Positions 20,170 to 28,900 of a DNA stretch of 64,000 nt are shown piece by piece; positions within the stretch are counted from its first letter, which is position 1, and each line of letters starts with the position of its first letter. The stretch comes from Nitrospirota bacterium. GTDB taxonomy: Bacteria > Nitrospirota > Nitrospiria > Nitrospirales > Nitrospiraceae. Location of the stretch: contig JAUSMA010000068.1 in NCBI GenBank assembly GCA_030645475.1, forward strand, positions 62,001-126,000, read 5' to 3'. The translations under genes and the position numbers were made by a program. The notes beneath the pieces were generated by a model, which searched no databases, was not told the origin of the DNA, and saw only the letters and a program-made list of their open reading frames with translations.

Positions 20170-21294
20170 TTGACGGACGATGAAGATGACGCTACAAGTG
20201 ACCCTATGCCTTCGACTCTTGTTCCCGATACCACCGACCATAAACCGACGGTCTTGATCGTCGACGATGAGGCCGCCCCCCGCGCAGCCCTCACACAGAT
20301 ACTCAAACAAGACTTCCACATTCTCACTGCGGACAATGCACGGGCAGCCCTGGCAGTGCTGAACGATCACGGCGTCGACCTCGTCACGCTGGACTTGAAA
20401 TTACCCGATCGTTCAGGGTCGGACCTCTTGACGGACATCAAACGCGAGCATGCCGAGATCGAAGTCATCATGGTGACGGCCTACGGCAGTCTACAATCGG
20501 CCATGGACTGCATCCGCCATGGCGCGGCGGGCTTCCTCCTAAAACCGTTCAATGCCTCTGAGTTATTGGCAATTTCATTACAGACCGCCCAAAAGAAACA
20601 AAGGCTGGATCAACTGCGCCCGGTCCTCACTAACTCGACCACCCTCTGGGGCCCGGAGCCTGCCTGTACCAAAGCCTGGCAGGCCCTCGTCGAGGACTAC
20701 ACCGCCATGAACCGCACAGGATCACTGTCCTCGTCGCATAGCGATGAGACCTCGCCCTTGGTCCCCCTGATCTCCGACCTCTTGGAAGCCAAGGACCGCC
20801 ACCTGCTCAACCATGGAAGCCGCGTGAGCTTTTATTCGACGCTGGTGGCCAATCGACTGAGCCTTCCCATTGCCGAACAACAGTCGCTCGCACTCGGTGC
20901 GCTCGTACATGATCTCGATTTGATCAGCGCCCCCGTCAGTCACGTGCTGAGCATCGAATCAGACCCGCAAGTCCATCGGCCCGACCTGGGCGCCAGAATG
21001 GGCCGCGCGATGGGACTGTCACCGGATGCCGTACAGATTATCGCCCTCCATCACGAACGATGGGACGGAACGGGATACCCATTCGGCCTGCGCGAAGAAG
21101 GCACGCCCCTGCTCGCTCGCATTGTCGGCATCGCCCAGGCCTTCGACGACCTCACTGCCGAAAAGCCAGGACGAGCCTCGCTTCCTGTCCATGAAGCCTT
21201 AGAACAGATCGAACAGCAAGCCGGCACAGCCTTCGATCCGACGCTCACCGAACTCTTCTGCCGGACGATGCGTGAACAGCCCCCGCAACATTGA
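20170..21294 (+). CDS. Response regulator with variant HD-GYP domain
   Basis: 374 residues from a TTG at 20170; an ATG at 20206 is a credible alternative. Receiver at about 28-145 with acceptor Asp in VTLDLKLPDRSG, TAYG, and FLLKPF (Lys). Then an HD-GYP-type phosphodiesterase domain: HGSRVSFY (first His), VHDLDLISAP at the HD site, and HHERWDGTGYPFG. The catalytic HD pair and the GYP loop are kept, but the canonical HDxGK is HDLDL, so Gly-Lys is missing. It could hydrolyse c-di-GMP poorly or act as a binding module. Plus-strand gene wedged into the cinA-thpR-recA group. Confidence 0.85.
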   Translation: MTDDEDDATSDPMPSTLVPDTTDHKPTVLIVDDEAAPRAALTQILKQDFHILTADNARAALAVLNDHGVDLVTLDLKLPDRSGSDLLTDIKREHAEIEVIMVTAYGSLQSAMDCIRHGAAGFLLKPFNASELLAISLQTAQKKQRLDQLRPVLTNSTTLWGPEPACTKAWQALVEDYTAMNRTGSLSSSHSDETSPLVPLISDLLEAKDRHLLNHGSRVSFYSTLVANRLSLPIAEQQSLALGALVHDLDLISAPVSHVLSIESDPQVHRPDLGARMGRAMGLSPDAVQIIALHHERWDGTGYPFGLREEGTPLLARIVGIAQAFDDLTAEKPGRASLPVHEALEQIEQQAGTAFDPTLTELFCRTMREQPPQH

Positions 21295-21417
21295 ACGAGA
21301 CGCCCTCAGCAATGTGCCCGCCTCACATCCTGACGTCCTCCTAGCTATCTCAAGTTCACCGCCTCCGTTACCGACCGAATGCTGCCGGAATTGATCTATC
21401 CTGGATGACTTACTGCT

Positions 21418-22113
21418 ATGCTGTCCCCCAAGTCCCAGCATACCTGTCAGCCTCGGCCAACTACCTATGGCGTTGAATGGACGATGAAGATCTACGAACA
21501 CAGCGACCCAGATTCCATGAGCCCTCGGTCACACCCTTGGGTCGATAGTGAATCCAATCCGGCACATCGGTATTATAATTTTAGACGCAGCCCGGAACTC
21601 ATCCGGTCCTCGATTGAAGATATGCAGGAATGGAGCGCGTACCCTGCAACCGAGACCTTCTATCGACTCCTTGAATGGCTCAATGGCCCCGAGTCGGTCT
21701 TTGAGTCCAATGACTGTGCCTTTAGCGGCGCGGCATTGAATGCCCAGACCTCCAAGCGTCTGCAATGTTCCGGTCGCCTGATGATGCTCTACCGGAACCT
21801 TGCATTAAATACCTCTCCAAAGCAGATACATTGGTTGACCACCGCCGCTGCGCACGCCTTGGATCAAACCGATCCCGCATTCGAAGGAGGCGCCATCGGC
21901 GCCACGATTATGTCGGTCAGATTTACGACCCTGCCGGGGCCGCCGGAACGGCAGCGGGGTCAGCAACTGATGTTATCGTTCTGGGCTTGGGGAGAACAGG
22001 AGACTGAGGTGATGACGAACCTTAATCGCACCTTTCGCAATGTGACAGTGGCCCTTCGAGGTCTATCCGATGAAATCCGCCACTCTCCGCCAGTCACCAC
22101 AGCGGACGATTAA
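21418..22113 (+). CDS. Conserved-looking protein of unknown function
   Basis: Not recognised. 231 residues from 21418; the ATG at 21484 (209 residues, MKIYEH) is equally possible because neither has a clear ribosome site. No signal peptide, membrane span or repeat. The sequence is globular, with WSAYPATETFYRLLEWLNGPESVFESNDCAF and a C-terminal strand-helix block (LMLSFWAWGEQETEVMTNLNRTFRNVTVALRGLSDEI). It follows the receiver-HD-GYP gene by about 120 bp on the same strand and overlaps convergent thpR by 4 bp. Confidence 0.65.
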   Translation: MLSPKSQHTCQPRPTTYGVEWTMKIYEHSDPDSMSPRSHPWVDSESNPAHRYYNFRRSPELIRSSIEDMQEWSAYPATETFYRLLEWLNGPESVFESNDCAFSGAALNAQTSKRLQCSGRLMMLYRNLALNTSPKQIHWLTTAAAHALDQTDPAFEGGAIGATIMSVRFTTLPGPPERQRGQQLMLSFWAWGEQETEVMTNLNRTFRNVTVALRGLSDEIRHSPPVTTADD

Positions 22114-22718
22114 CCCCGCAACCGCACGTCCCACAGCTTCGTGTAGACCGAACCAGTCGACTTCAATTCACTCTGCATCAGCACAACCGACGCTATCGCC
22201 AGGGAACCCAATGAAAACTGGCGATCCAGCACTCCGCTTTTGGCAAGCGCAACTCCGACGTGCCGTTCCCCCATCTTGATTCGTGCCAAGGTCAAATGAG
22301 GACTGAAGGGTCTCGGCTCGCGAAGAAAACCGAAGCCTTCACAGGACTGTTCAATTGCGCCACGAATCTCAACGACTCGCTTCGCCTCCTCACCCCTCTC
22401 CCAATGCTCTGACGGTCCGACCCACAACAGCCTCGGACTCTGCGGATTGGGAAACACACCGAGTCGCTCAAGCGGCACAGTCACAGCCGCCTGCCGTTCG
22501 ATCGATGTTTCAATCGCGCCGCGCAACGGATCAATGACCTGCTCATCCATATCACCGAGAAACTTGAGCGTCAGATGGATCGAAGCCGGCCGCGCCCAGG
22601 AGATGCGCGTGCCACGCTTGATCTCCGGTTCAATTCTACGCTTCAATTCCTGCTGGATGGTGGCAAGCTCAGCACGCAGCTCTTGAGATAGTTCTACGGC
22701 AAGGAAGGCCCGGATCAC
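22110..22718 (-). CDS. thpR: RNA 2',3'-cyclic phosphodiesterase
   Basis: Member of the 2H phosphoesterase superfamily (2'-5' RNA ligase family); opens 2',3'-cyclic phosphates to 2'-phosphates. 202 residues. Both HxTx signatures are visible: HLTLKFLGD in the first half and HLTLARIKMG in the second. The N-terminus IRAFLAVELSQELR is typical. Its start overlaps the cinA stop by 4 bp, so the pair is translated together. Confidence 0.9.
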   Translation of the reverse strand: MIRAFLAVELSQELRAELATIQQELKRRIEPEIKRGTRISWARPASIHLTLKFLGDMDEQVIDPLRGAIETSIERQAAVTVPLERLGVFPNPQSPRLLWVGPSEHWERGEEAKRVVEIRGAIEQSCEGFGFLREPRPFSPHLTLARIKMGERHVGVALAKSGVLDRQFSLGSLAIASVVLMQSELKSTGSVYTKLWDVRLRG

Positions 22719-24016
22719 TTCGACCCCTGATCGAGCAACCAGCGGCGAAGGAGATTCAATGCGGCTTGCGAGGATCGTTGCTTGATGACCGTCCGATCAC
22801 CGTGAAATCGAAACTCTTGTGTAATCGGCCGGCCGGTTCCATCATTCAGCCCGATATAGACCAAACCAACCGGCTTGGTCTCGGTCCCGCCGCCCGGCCC
22901 GGCGATACCGGTCACGCTCAGTCCCACCGACACATTGGCGCGCTCGCGAATGCCCTTCGCCATGGAGGCGGCGACTTCCTGGCTGACCGCGCCATGTTTC
23001 ACGATCAGATCCGCTGGCACGCCCAACATCTCCGTCTTTGCTCGATTGCTGTAACAGACCGCTCCACGATCCAGATAGGCAGATGAACCGGCCACTTGTG
23101 TCAGACGATGACCGATCAATCCACCGGTGCAAGACTCCGCAATCGCCACCATGAGCCCTTGTCTGGCGAGTTCCCGCCCGACGACCTCTTCCATCGTGTC
23201 GCGCCCTTCGGCGAAGAGCCAGTTACTGAGTCGTGCCCGAACATCGTTCGCCAGCTGCTGGAGCAGATCCTGATGCTTCTTCGGGGCAGATTGGTTCCCC
23301 TTCGTCGTCAGCGAAACCAACACTCCCATCGGCGATGCAAGCAACCCCAGATCAACGGGCGTTCCTTTCGGAATAAGCCCTTTGAGTGTGGCATCGACGT
23401 CCGCCTCTGCTAGGCCGAACGTATGAAATACCTGACGAATGATCGGGGTACGTGGAGGCAGGCCTGATGATGCACCGGCTGCGCGCAGCAACGGCACAAC
23501 TTCCTGCAGCATCATCTCCTCCATCTCACGCGGCACGCCAGGCAAGGAGATGATAGATGCCTTCTTCCAGATCAGAGAAAATCCCGCCGCAGAGCCAACC
23601 GGATTCTTCAGCACGGTCGCACCGGACGGAATCAGAGCCTGGCGCAACTGTGCGCTGTTCGGTACACGACCCCATTGTGCGAGTCGAGCCGTCAGACCTT
23701 CCAACGCCTCCTTGCGACGACCAAGCCGCCGTCCTGTCGCCTGGGCCACCGCCTCTCTTGTGCAATCATCCACGGTAGGGCCAAGCCCGCCGGTCATAAT
23801 GATGACCTGTGCTCGCTTCACGGCCGTGTGAATGGCCGAAACAATATCCTGCCGCTCATCGCCGACGACCGATTTGAAGCGAACGGCAATACCCAATTGG
23901 CCAAGCTGATCCGCAAGGAATAGAGAATTGGAATCGGATCGGCCCCCGATCAACAGCTCAGTGCCGATCGCGATTGTTTCTGCATCAAGCGAAGGAATTA
24001 CATGTAACTTAGCCAT
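22715..24016 (-). CDS. cinA: CinA-family protein / nicotinamide-nucleotide amidase
   Basis: 433 residues, two-domain CinA. The N-terminal MoCF-like domain has IGTELLIGGRSDSNSLFLADQLGQLGI and IIMTGGLGPTVDDCTREAVAQ, and the COG1058 pyrophosphatase activity is known for this part. The C-terminal PncC amidase domain has AIAESCTGGLIGHRLTQVAGSSAYL, VSQEVAASMAKG and GIAGPGGGTETKPVGLVYI. It salvages nicotinamide mononucleotide and is often found with recA, as here if the two plus-strand genes are ignored. Confidence 0.93.
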   Translation of the reverse strand: MAKLHVIPSLDAETIAIGTELLIGGRSDSNSLFLADQLGQLGIAVRFKSVVGDERQDIVSAIHTAVKRAQVIIMTGGLGPTVDDCTREAVAQATGRRLGRRKEALEGLTARLAQWGRVPNSAQLRQALIPSGATVLKNPVGSAAGFSLIWKKASIISLPGVPREMEEMMLQEVVPLLRAAGASSGLPPRTPIIRQVFHTFGLAEADVDATLKGLIPKGTPVDLGLLASPMGVLVSLTTKGNQSAPKKHQDLLQQLANDVRARLSNWLFAEGRDTMEEVVGRELARQGLMVAIAESCTGGLIGHRLTQVAGSSAYLDRGAVCYSNRAKTEMLGVPADLIVKHGAVSQEVAASMAKGIRERANVSVGLSVTGIAGPGGGTETKPVGLVYIGLNDGTGRPITQEFRFHGDRTVIKQRSSQAALNLLRRWLLDQGSK

Positions 24017-24195
24017 AGGAGAAGAGATATTCAGGGTAGACCGAATATTTAAACGGGCCGTAGCAAACTATCACTCTACATAAGGAGTGGCTGGGATGAT
24101 CCCTACTGAGCGCGTCCAACGAGGGCCTTCTGAAGCCGCGCGTTGCGCGAGCACAGGGATCGTTCCAGCTACCCCGTCCCTTTTCCAGCATCCCG

Positions 24196-24786
24196 TTACT
24201 GGATCTCGGAAAAATCCAGACTAAAACTCGACTCTCCCCCGTTCGCCGGAAAAACCGTGATGGTCGTTTTGGCATTCGGATCGAAGTCAGCATAGTTGAA
24301 TGACGCGATGACTTTCGCTTTGAATCGCGGGCTTTCCGGCCAGGCAGCACTGCGATTGGCAAACCCATCGAAGCGGATGGTCAGAGGCTTGATGGTTTTT
24401 CCTCCCTGATCGAACACCATATAACTGTCCACCGCGAAGTTGGGGGCGTTCCCGAAAATGACGATACTGACCAGCATGGTCTGGCCCTCCAGCACCTGCA
24501 TCACATCGGTCTCGCTCGACTGAATCCCCCGTAGAGCCATATGTGTCGCCATGACCGACAGACCACCGAGTTTCGTAATCAAAAACCCGCTTGGATGGAG
24601 TTCATCGATCGCGCCGAATCGAACATAGAATGTATCGGGAGGGCTTCCCTTCTGCGCCGCCTCTTTTCCCTGATCGAGTGCCGCCTGAATCTGCTCCGCA
24701 GTGGGATGCACCTCAATGGCATGGGCAGTCACAGGCGAGACACAACTCAATACGACAAGGCCCCCACATAGGAGCAAAGTCCTCAT
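24196..24786 (-). CDS. Exported protein of unknown function
   Basis: Not recognised. The ATG at 24786 is preferred over 24816 because it begins a compact signal peptide (MRTLLLCGGLVVLSCVSPVTAHA) with a plausible AHA cleavage site; 196 residues. The mature part is mostly beta in character, with pairs such as LVSIVIFGNAPNFAVDSYMVF and FKAKVIASFNYADFDPNAKTTITVFPANGGE. It lies 179 bp upstream of cinA on the same strand. No hairpin with a T-run was seen between them. Confidence 0.65.
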   Translation of the reverse strand: MRTLLLCGGLVVLSCVSPVTAHAIEVHPTAEQIQAALDQGKEAAQKGSPPDTFYVRFGAIDELHPSGFLITKLGGLSVMATHMALRGIQSSETDVMQVLEGQTMLVSIVIFGNAPNFAVDSYMVFDQGGKTIKPLTIRFDGFANRSAAWPESPRFKAKVIASFNYADFDPNAKTTITVFPANGGESSFSLDFSEIQ

Positions 24787-24955
24787 CCCATAGACCGATA
24801 CAATCCACATGGGCATGCCAGTACCAGATCACTTTTCGCCTGTCAACGAATGGCCCAAACGAGCTGCCGTCGGTTGACAACCGCAAAGATGAAGTGATAA
24901 ACAACCGAGCCGCTACTTAGCGTGCCTTTTCAAGAAGTTATACGGAGGAGTTTCA

Positions 24956-25687
24956 ATGTCGACCCCTGAACAAACCCCGGCGCCCACCGCACCCCCAGCA
25001 CCCAAACGCCAGTATGTCAACTTCGCCTTCTACAAAATCGACCCGGCCTGGCGACGCCTTCCCGAGAGTGAGCGGACGAAAGGCAAAGAGGAATTCCAGC
25101 GCGCAGTCGAAGAATACGCCGGCAGAGTACTCGTGGTGGCCTACTCCTCGATCGGCATCAGGGGCGATTGCGACATCATGTTGTGGCGGATCAGCTATGA
25201 GCTGGAACTTTTCCAGGATATGACCACGAAGATCTTGGCCTCTGGTTTGGGACAGTACCTCACCACTCCCTATTCCTATCTCGCGATCACCAAACGTTCG
25301 GTCTATGTGGATCACCACACCCACGAGAACCAAGAGAGCAAGCGCCTCACCGTCGTGCCAGGTAAAGCCAAGTACATTTTCGTCTACCCGTTCCTCAAGA
25401 CGCGCGAATGGTTCCTGCTGACGAAGGCTGCGCGACAGGGCATGATGGACGAGCACATCGAAGTCGGCCATCGCTTCCCCTCAGTGAAGCTGAACACGAC
25501 CTACTCGTTCGGATTGGACGACCAGGAATGGGTGGTGGCGTTTGAAAGCGATAAGCCAGAAGACTTCCTGGACCTCGTGATGGCACTCCGCGAAACCGAA
25601 GGCTCACGCTACACGTTGCGCGATACACCGATCTTCACCTGTATTCGCAAGACTCTCAAGGAAACGCTCGACACACTCGGCGGCTAA
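24956..25687 (+). CDS. Cld/HemQ-family heme protein (coproheme decarboxylase-like)
   Basis: 243 residues with a Pro-rich N-terminus (~18 residues), then a complete Cld-family dimeric-barrel protein (RQYVNFAFYKIDPAWRR to the end). By eye, the proximal heme ligand is His167 in MMDEH. Tyr144 and Lys148 in YPFLK line up with the catalytic Tyr and Lys of coproheme decarboxylase (HemQ/ChdC). The site that holds the distal Arg in true chlorite dismutases appears to be Leu (VKLNTTYSFGLDD). So a heme-biosynthetic or other heme role fits better than chlorite detoxification, though Nitrospira is known for chlorite dismutase. ACGGAGGAG precedes the ATG, and a strong terminator follows. Confidence 0.85.
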   Translation: MSTPEQTPAPTAPPAPKRQYVNFAFYKIDPAWRRLPESERTKGKEEFQRAVEEYAGRVLVVAYSSIGIRGDCDIMLWRISYELELFQDMTTKILASGLGQYLTTPYSYLAITKRSVYVDHHTHENQESKRLTVVPGKAKYIFVYPFLKTREWFLLTKAARQGMMDEHIEVGHRFPSVKLNTTYSFGLDDQEWVVAFESDKPEDFLDLVMALRETEGSRYTLRDTPIFTCIRKTLKETLDTLGG

Positions 25688-25710
25688 GACCGCATAACAG
25701 AGAAGCTTTG

Positions 25711-25750
25711 AACACGGCCTTCGGTCTCACGATCGAAGGCCGTGTTTTTT
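25711..25750 (+). terminator. Rho-independent terminator after the Cld/HemQ-family gene
   Basis: AACACGGCCTTCG at 25711-25723 pairs perfectly with CGAAGGCCGTGTT at 25734-25746 around a 10-base loop, followed by a six-T run ending at 25750. It ends the gene as a single-cistron transcript. Confidence 0.9.
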
Positions 25751-25794
25751 GAGAGAGCTTCCCTACGCTTAGACAAGAGGGGGAGGCATCCCGA

Positions 25795-25986
25795 CAGAAT
25801 GCTCAAACAGTTCGTCCAGCAAGGCCGCAGCCGACGAACGCACCGGAGGCGTACCCACTGGGGCGCACGGTGCGACGAATAAGGAGCACCACGTTTGTGC
25901 GCGCCGCCGAGTGGTGAGGCGGCCGGGTCCCCGTTGAGGATTTCGATGAGGCGAGAATGAAGCTGGCAGGCTGTTTCAGCATTCTG
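25795..25986. repeat. Dispersed inverted-repeat element, copy 4 (expanded centre)
   Basis: Ends are CAGAATGCTCAAACAGTTCG and the inverse finishing CTGTTTCAGCATTCTG. The middle is about 68 bp longer than in other copies, starting right after GTACCCACTGGGGCG, so the central palindrome is interrupted. This looks like an older or rearranged copy. With the terminator at 25711 it accounts for most of the 393-bp gap between genes; nothing else was seen there. Confidence 0.8.
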
Positions 25987-26080
25987 CTGCGGACTCACCA
26001 CTTTGACAGCCGATTCACCCGTATGATACCTCTATCGAATGAGAGGCGGACATTAGAGGAATAGCGCCTCGACACGAGCC

Positions 26081-26293
26081 ATGGCTGACAATAACGCACT
26101 GTACGCAATCCGATTTCCCGACGGATCGTTGAGCTTATACATCGACGAAGACTACGCGATTGAACGCGGGGTGGACCCGGCTACCCTCACGCGCGTAGAA
26201 ATCCCACGGGACATGTTCGTCAGCGGGACCATTCAAGAGATTCGCGAATACGTCGCCCTCTATCTGGAATCGCGCCATTCCGGAACCGCATAG
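26081..26293 (+). CDS. Small protein of unknown function
   Basis: Not recognised. 70 residues, soluble, acidic: YAIRFPDGSLSLYIDEDYAIERGVDP then PRDMFVSGTIQEIREYVALYLESR. A strand-strand-helix pattern is likely. No strong ribosome site is seen. It ends 8 bp before the next gene on the same strand, so the two are probably one operon. Confidence 0.6.
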   Translation: MADNNALYAIRFPDGSLSLYIDEDYAIERGVDPATLTRVEIPRDMFVSGTIQEIREYVALYLESRHSGTA

Positions 26294-26301
26294 GGGCTCC
26301 A

Positions 26302-27498
26302 ATGACCACCACCGCTTCACCAGCTTCCCTTCTGACCGCTGACATCATCCGATCCGTCATCGATGCCATGCCGATGCAAGGCCGGATCATGCTCCGCCTG
26401 ATCATGCTCCAGCACTTCGACGTGACGGACGAAGAAATTCTCTACATCGTGGCAGACCGGCCGGACCCTCGCTGCGTCGCCGGGACCAAACCCACGAATA
26501 CCAACATGACGAAAGAAGCCATTAAGGCCGTGACGGATCGGCGCGACCAATACCGCCGACAGGTGCGACTCAAGCGAGAGCGAACCTGGCTGCAATGCGA
26601 ATCTCTCGGGAGACTCGCGCGCCTCCGTGAAGACCTCGCTGCCCGCGCCTGCACCATCCTGACCGAGCGATTCTCCGTCTCCGCCGAAACGCTCGACGCC
26701 TTGCAGGCCTCCGCCAGAACCGTGCTGCCGAGGCCCGCAATCCGCCAGCTGGAGCAACGGTGGGACGCCGATGAGATCACGGCTGAAGAATATCAACAGC
26801 AGCGGCTGAGCATCGAATACCAAACCCAACTCCGCATGGCTGAGAAATACCACAAGCGACTCAACCTGGCGGAACGCGAGCGGCAGACCGCCATCTATGC
26901 GCCGCTGCAGGACCACGAAATCGGCCACGTATGGGGCATCCCGGCCGGCAGTCTTGCAGCCCGCAAAGTGAAGTACCTCACGCAATATCTGCAGGCGCTC
27001 CAGATGGCGTTACGGGCCAGTGCGCCTGACGCAGCCGCAACGACGTCGCCTTTGGACTTATGGAAAGAAACCTTCACCGTGCTGGCCGAACAGCCGATTG
27101 AACGTTCGCTCTCGACCTACGACGGATTGGAAAAGACCGAGTCCGCGCTTATCGACAAATTGACCTTGATGGTCTGGGGCAGCCTGGCGGAAGAAAGCGA
27201 AGTCAAATTCTGGACCTCGCTCGTCTTCGGAGCCAGCTCCAACGCTATGCATTCGGAAATCACCAGAAACCTGTTCGGGCTGCAGCGGCTCATCGCTATC
27301 CTCAACGACATGGACACCTCGCGTGAGGCGCTGGACGAAGAATTACTCAAGCGGACCGCACCAAGGCAGAAGCTCGAAGCGGGCGCACTGGAAGGTTCTT
27401 CCGAACCTGCCGTGAAAGAATTGAGCGAAATGCAGGCTCAGATCCTCAATAGTATGCGCGGCGAGGATGCAACCGGCAGAGCCTCCGATAAGTGGTAA
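26302..27498 (+). CDS. Large protein of unknown function
   Basis: Not recognised. 398 residues, no signal peptide or membrane span, mainly helical with charged heptad-like stretches (DRRDQYRRQVRLKRERTWLQCESLGRLARLREDLAARA; QRLSIEYQTQLRMAEKYHKRLNLAERERQTAI). AGGGGCT sits 5-10 bp before the ATG. It follows the 70-residue gene by 8 bp and is followed by an independently promoted OB-fold gene. A cytoplasmic scaffold or coiled-coil role is only a guess from composition. Confidence 0.65.
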   Translation: MTTTASPASLLTADIIRSVIDAMPMQGRIMLRLIMLQHFDVTDEEILYIVADRPDPRCVAGTKPTNTNMTKEAIKAVTDRRDQYRRQVRLKRERTWLQCESLGRLARLREDLAARACTILTERFSVSAETLDALQASARTVLPRPAIRQLEQRWDADEITAEEYQQQRLSIEYQTQLRMAEKYHKRLNLAERERQTAIYAPLQDHEIGHVWGIPAGSLAARKVKYLTQYLQALQMALRASAPDAAATTSPLDLWKETFTVLAEQPIERSLSTYDGLEKTESALIDKLTLMVWGSLAEESEVKFWTSLVFGASSNAMHSEITRNLFGLQRLIAILNDMDTSREALDEELLKRTAPRQKLEAGALEGSSEPAVKELSEMQAQILNSMRGEDATGRASDKW

Positions 27499-27501
27499 CG
27501 A

Positions 27502-27529
27502 TTGCGCTTTGTTCCCGGTGAGGTATAAT
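27502..27529 (+). promoter_or_regulatory. Sigma-70-type promoter before the OB-fold gene
   Basis: TTGCGC at 27502-27507 and a perfect TATAAT at 27524-27529, spaced 16 bp. The predicted start near 27536 is only about five bases before the ATG at 27541, so the mRNA would be almost leaderless. Confidence 0.5.
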
Positions 27530-27540
27530 ACAGCCACATC

Positions 27541-27978
27541 ATGGTCACACTGTTGAGCCATCACACAGCGCGTCGAAGCAGCAGAGCCTCATGTGCCCTG
27601 GTTCTGCTAGCCGCTTTACTCTCACTCATCTCGCTCCCATTGCTGGTCCAGGCCTCCAATCTTCTAGAAATCGCTGAGCTGCTCACCCATCCAGAACAGT
27701 ATGACCGCCAGGAAGTCGTAGTCACCGGACAGGTCACCAACGTCCAGCTCGCGACGAATCGGCAAGGCCAGCCGGCCTACGGATTTCTCTTGAAAGATCA
27801 GGCCGGCACGCTGAAGGTCATCAGCCTCGGACAGATCGAAGTTCGGGAAGGCGACCAAGTGATTGTTGAAGGAGTTTTCTCACGCCTTCGCCAGGCAGGC
27901 CGCACGATCATTTACAATGAAATCAAAGCGCTCTCGATCAAGCCCATGAATCGGCTCAACCCCGATCTGGTCGGCTAA
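27541..27978 (+). CDS. Exported OB-fold protein
   Basis: 145 residues. A signal peptide or N-terminal anchor (SCALVLLAALLSLISLPLLVQA) is followed by an OB-fold of the tRNA-anticodon/nucleic-acid-binding type: LLTHPEQYDRQEVVVTGQVTNVQ, GYGFLLKDQAGTLKVISLG-like strands, and EGDQVIVEGVFSRLRQAGRTIIYNEIKA. Small exported OB-folds of this kind are common but their ligands are mostly unknown. Convergent with the SDR gene 37 bp away. Confidence 0.7.
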   Translation: MVTLLSHHTARRSSRASCALVLLAALLSLISLPLLVQASNLLEIAELLTHPEQYDRQEVVVTGQVTNVQLATNRQGQPAYGFLLKDQAGTLKVISLGQIEVREGDQVIVEGVFSRLRQAGRTIIYNEIKALSIKPMNRLNPDLVG

Positions 27979-28015
27979 CAGCGCCTCCCCGTCTCGTTCC
28001 ACATCACCTCGTCTC

Positions 28016-28900
28016 CTACCCTCTTCGGGCTGAACCTTTGCGCGGATAGTTTAGTGCCAGGGTCAGCAAGGTATCTTGCATGCGATCCGGCAACCACTTC
28101 ACCATCCAAGCTCGTAACTTGGCATCGTTCCCCACGAGATAACGGGTTTTCGGGCAAGCGGCCGTCAGCGCATGATGCACCGCTCGAACCACCGCATCCG
28201 GTGAGATCGCCCGCTCAGCAGACTGGGCAACCGCTTCACGAACTCGACTCACCGCCTCACCATAGAGAGCCTTAGCCTCATCGCCCGCCAAGGCTTCAAG
28301 CTCCTGTGCTGCCTTGCCTGATTTCTCCCATATGGGTGTGGCAATGGCTCCCGGTTCGATAATCGACACCTGGATTCCCCAGGGTTGCAGCTCCATTCGT
28401 AACGCGTCCGTCAGCGCCTCGAGCGCATACTTCGAGGCCGAATAGGGACCCAACAAAGGAATGGTGCCGCAACCGGCAATCGACCCCATGTTCACGATTC
28501 GGCCATGGCCCAGTCGGAGCAACGGGAGGAACGCCTGTGTCACGGCGATCTGCCCGATCACGTTAACCTCAAGCTGCGTCCGGAGTTGCGAGAGAGGAAT
28601 CACTTCGAGCGGACTCCCGACAACGATCCCGGCATTATTGACGAGTCCACCAAGACCAGCCTCGCCGACAATCCGCTGCACCACTTCAAGAGATCGTGCG
28701 ATCGACGGCTCGTCTGTGACATCGAGTAGGATCGGGACAAGTGACGGGCCAACCTTCGCAACCAACGCCTCCCCTGCCCGAGGATCGCGCACTCCGGCAA
28801 ATACCGTCATCCCACGACTAGCGCAATCGAGAGCACAAGCCGCACCGATGCCGGTCGAAGCACCGGTCACAACAACAGTCATCTGGTTGATTTGGTTCAT
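28016..28900 (-). CDS. SDR-family oxidoreductase
   Basis: Short-chain dehydrogenase, 294 residues from the ATG at 28900. That start has GGAG eight bases upstream; the frame runs on to 29167 without family sequence. The Rossmann nucleotide site is TGASTGIGAACA, then NNAGIV, the catalytic Ser in VNMGSIAGCG, and Tyr-Lys in YSASKYALEAL. PWGIQVSIIEPGAIATPIW is typical of classical SDRs acting on hydroxy-lipids or sterol-like substrates; substrate here unknown. The start codon lies inside a 9-bp tandem repeat, so the N-terminus reads as repeated Asn-Gln codons. Confidence 0.88.
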   Translation of the reverse strand: MNQINQMTVVVTGASTGIGAACALDCASRGMTVFAGVRDPRAGEALVAKVGPSLVPILLDVTDEPSIARSLEVVQRIVGEAGLGGLVNNAGIVVGSPLEVIPLSQLRTQLEVNVIGQIAVTQAFLPLLRLGHGRIVNMGSIAGCGTIPLLGPYSASKYALEALTDALRMELQPWGIQVSIIEPGAIATPIWEKSGKAAQELEALAGDEAKALYGEAVSRVREAVAQSAERAISPDAVVRAVHHALTAACPKTRYLVGNDAKLRAWMVKWLPDRMQDTLLTLALNYPRKGSARRG

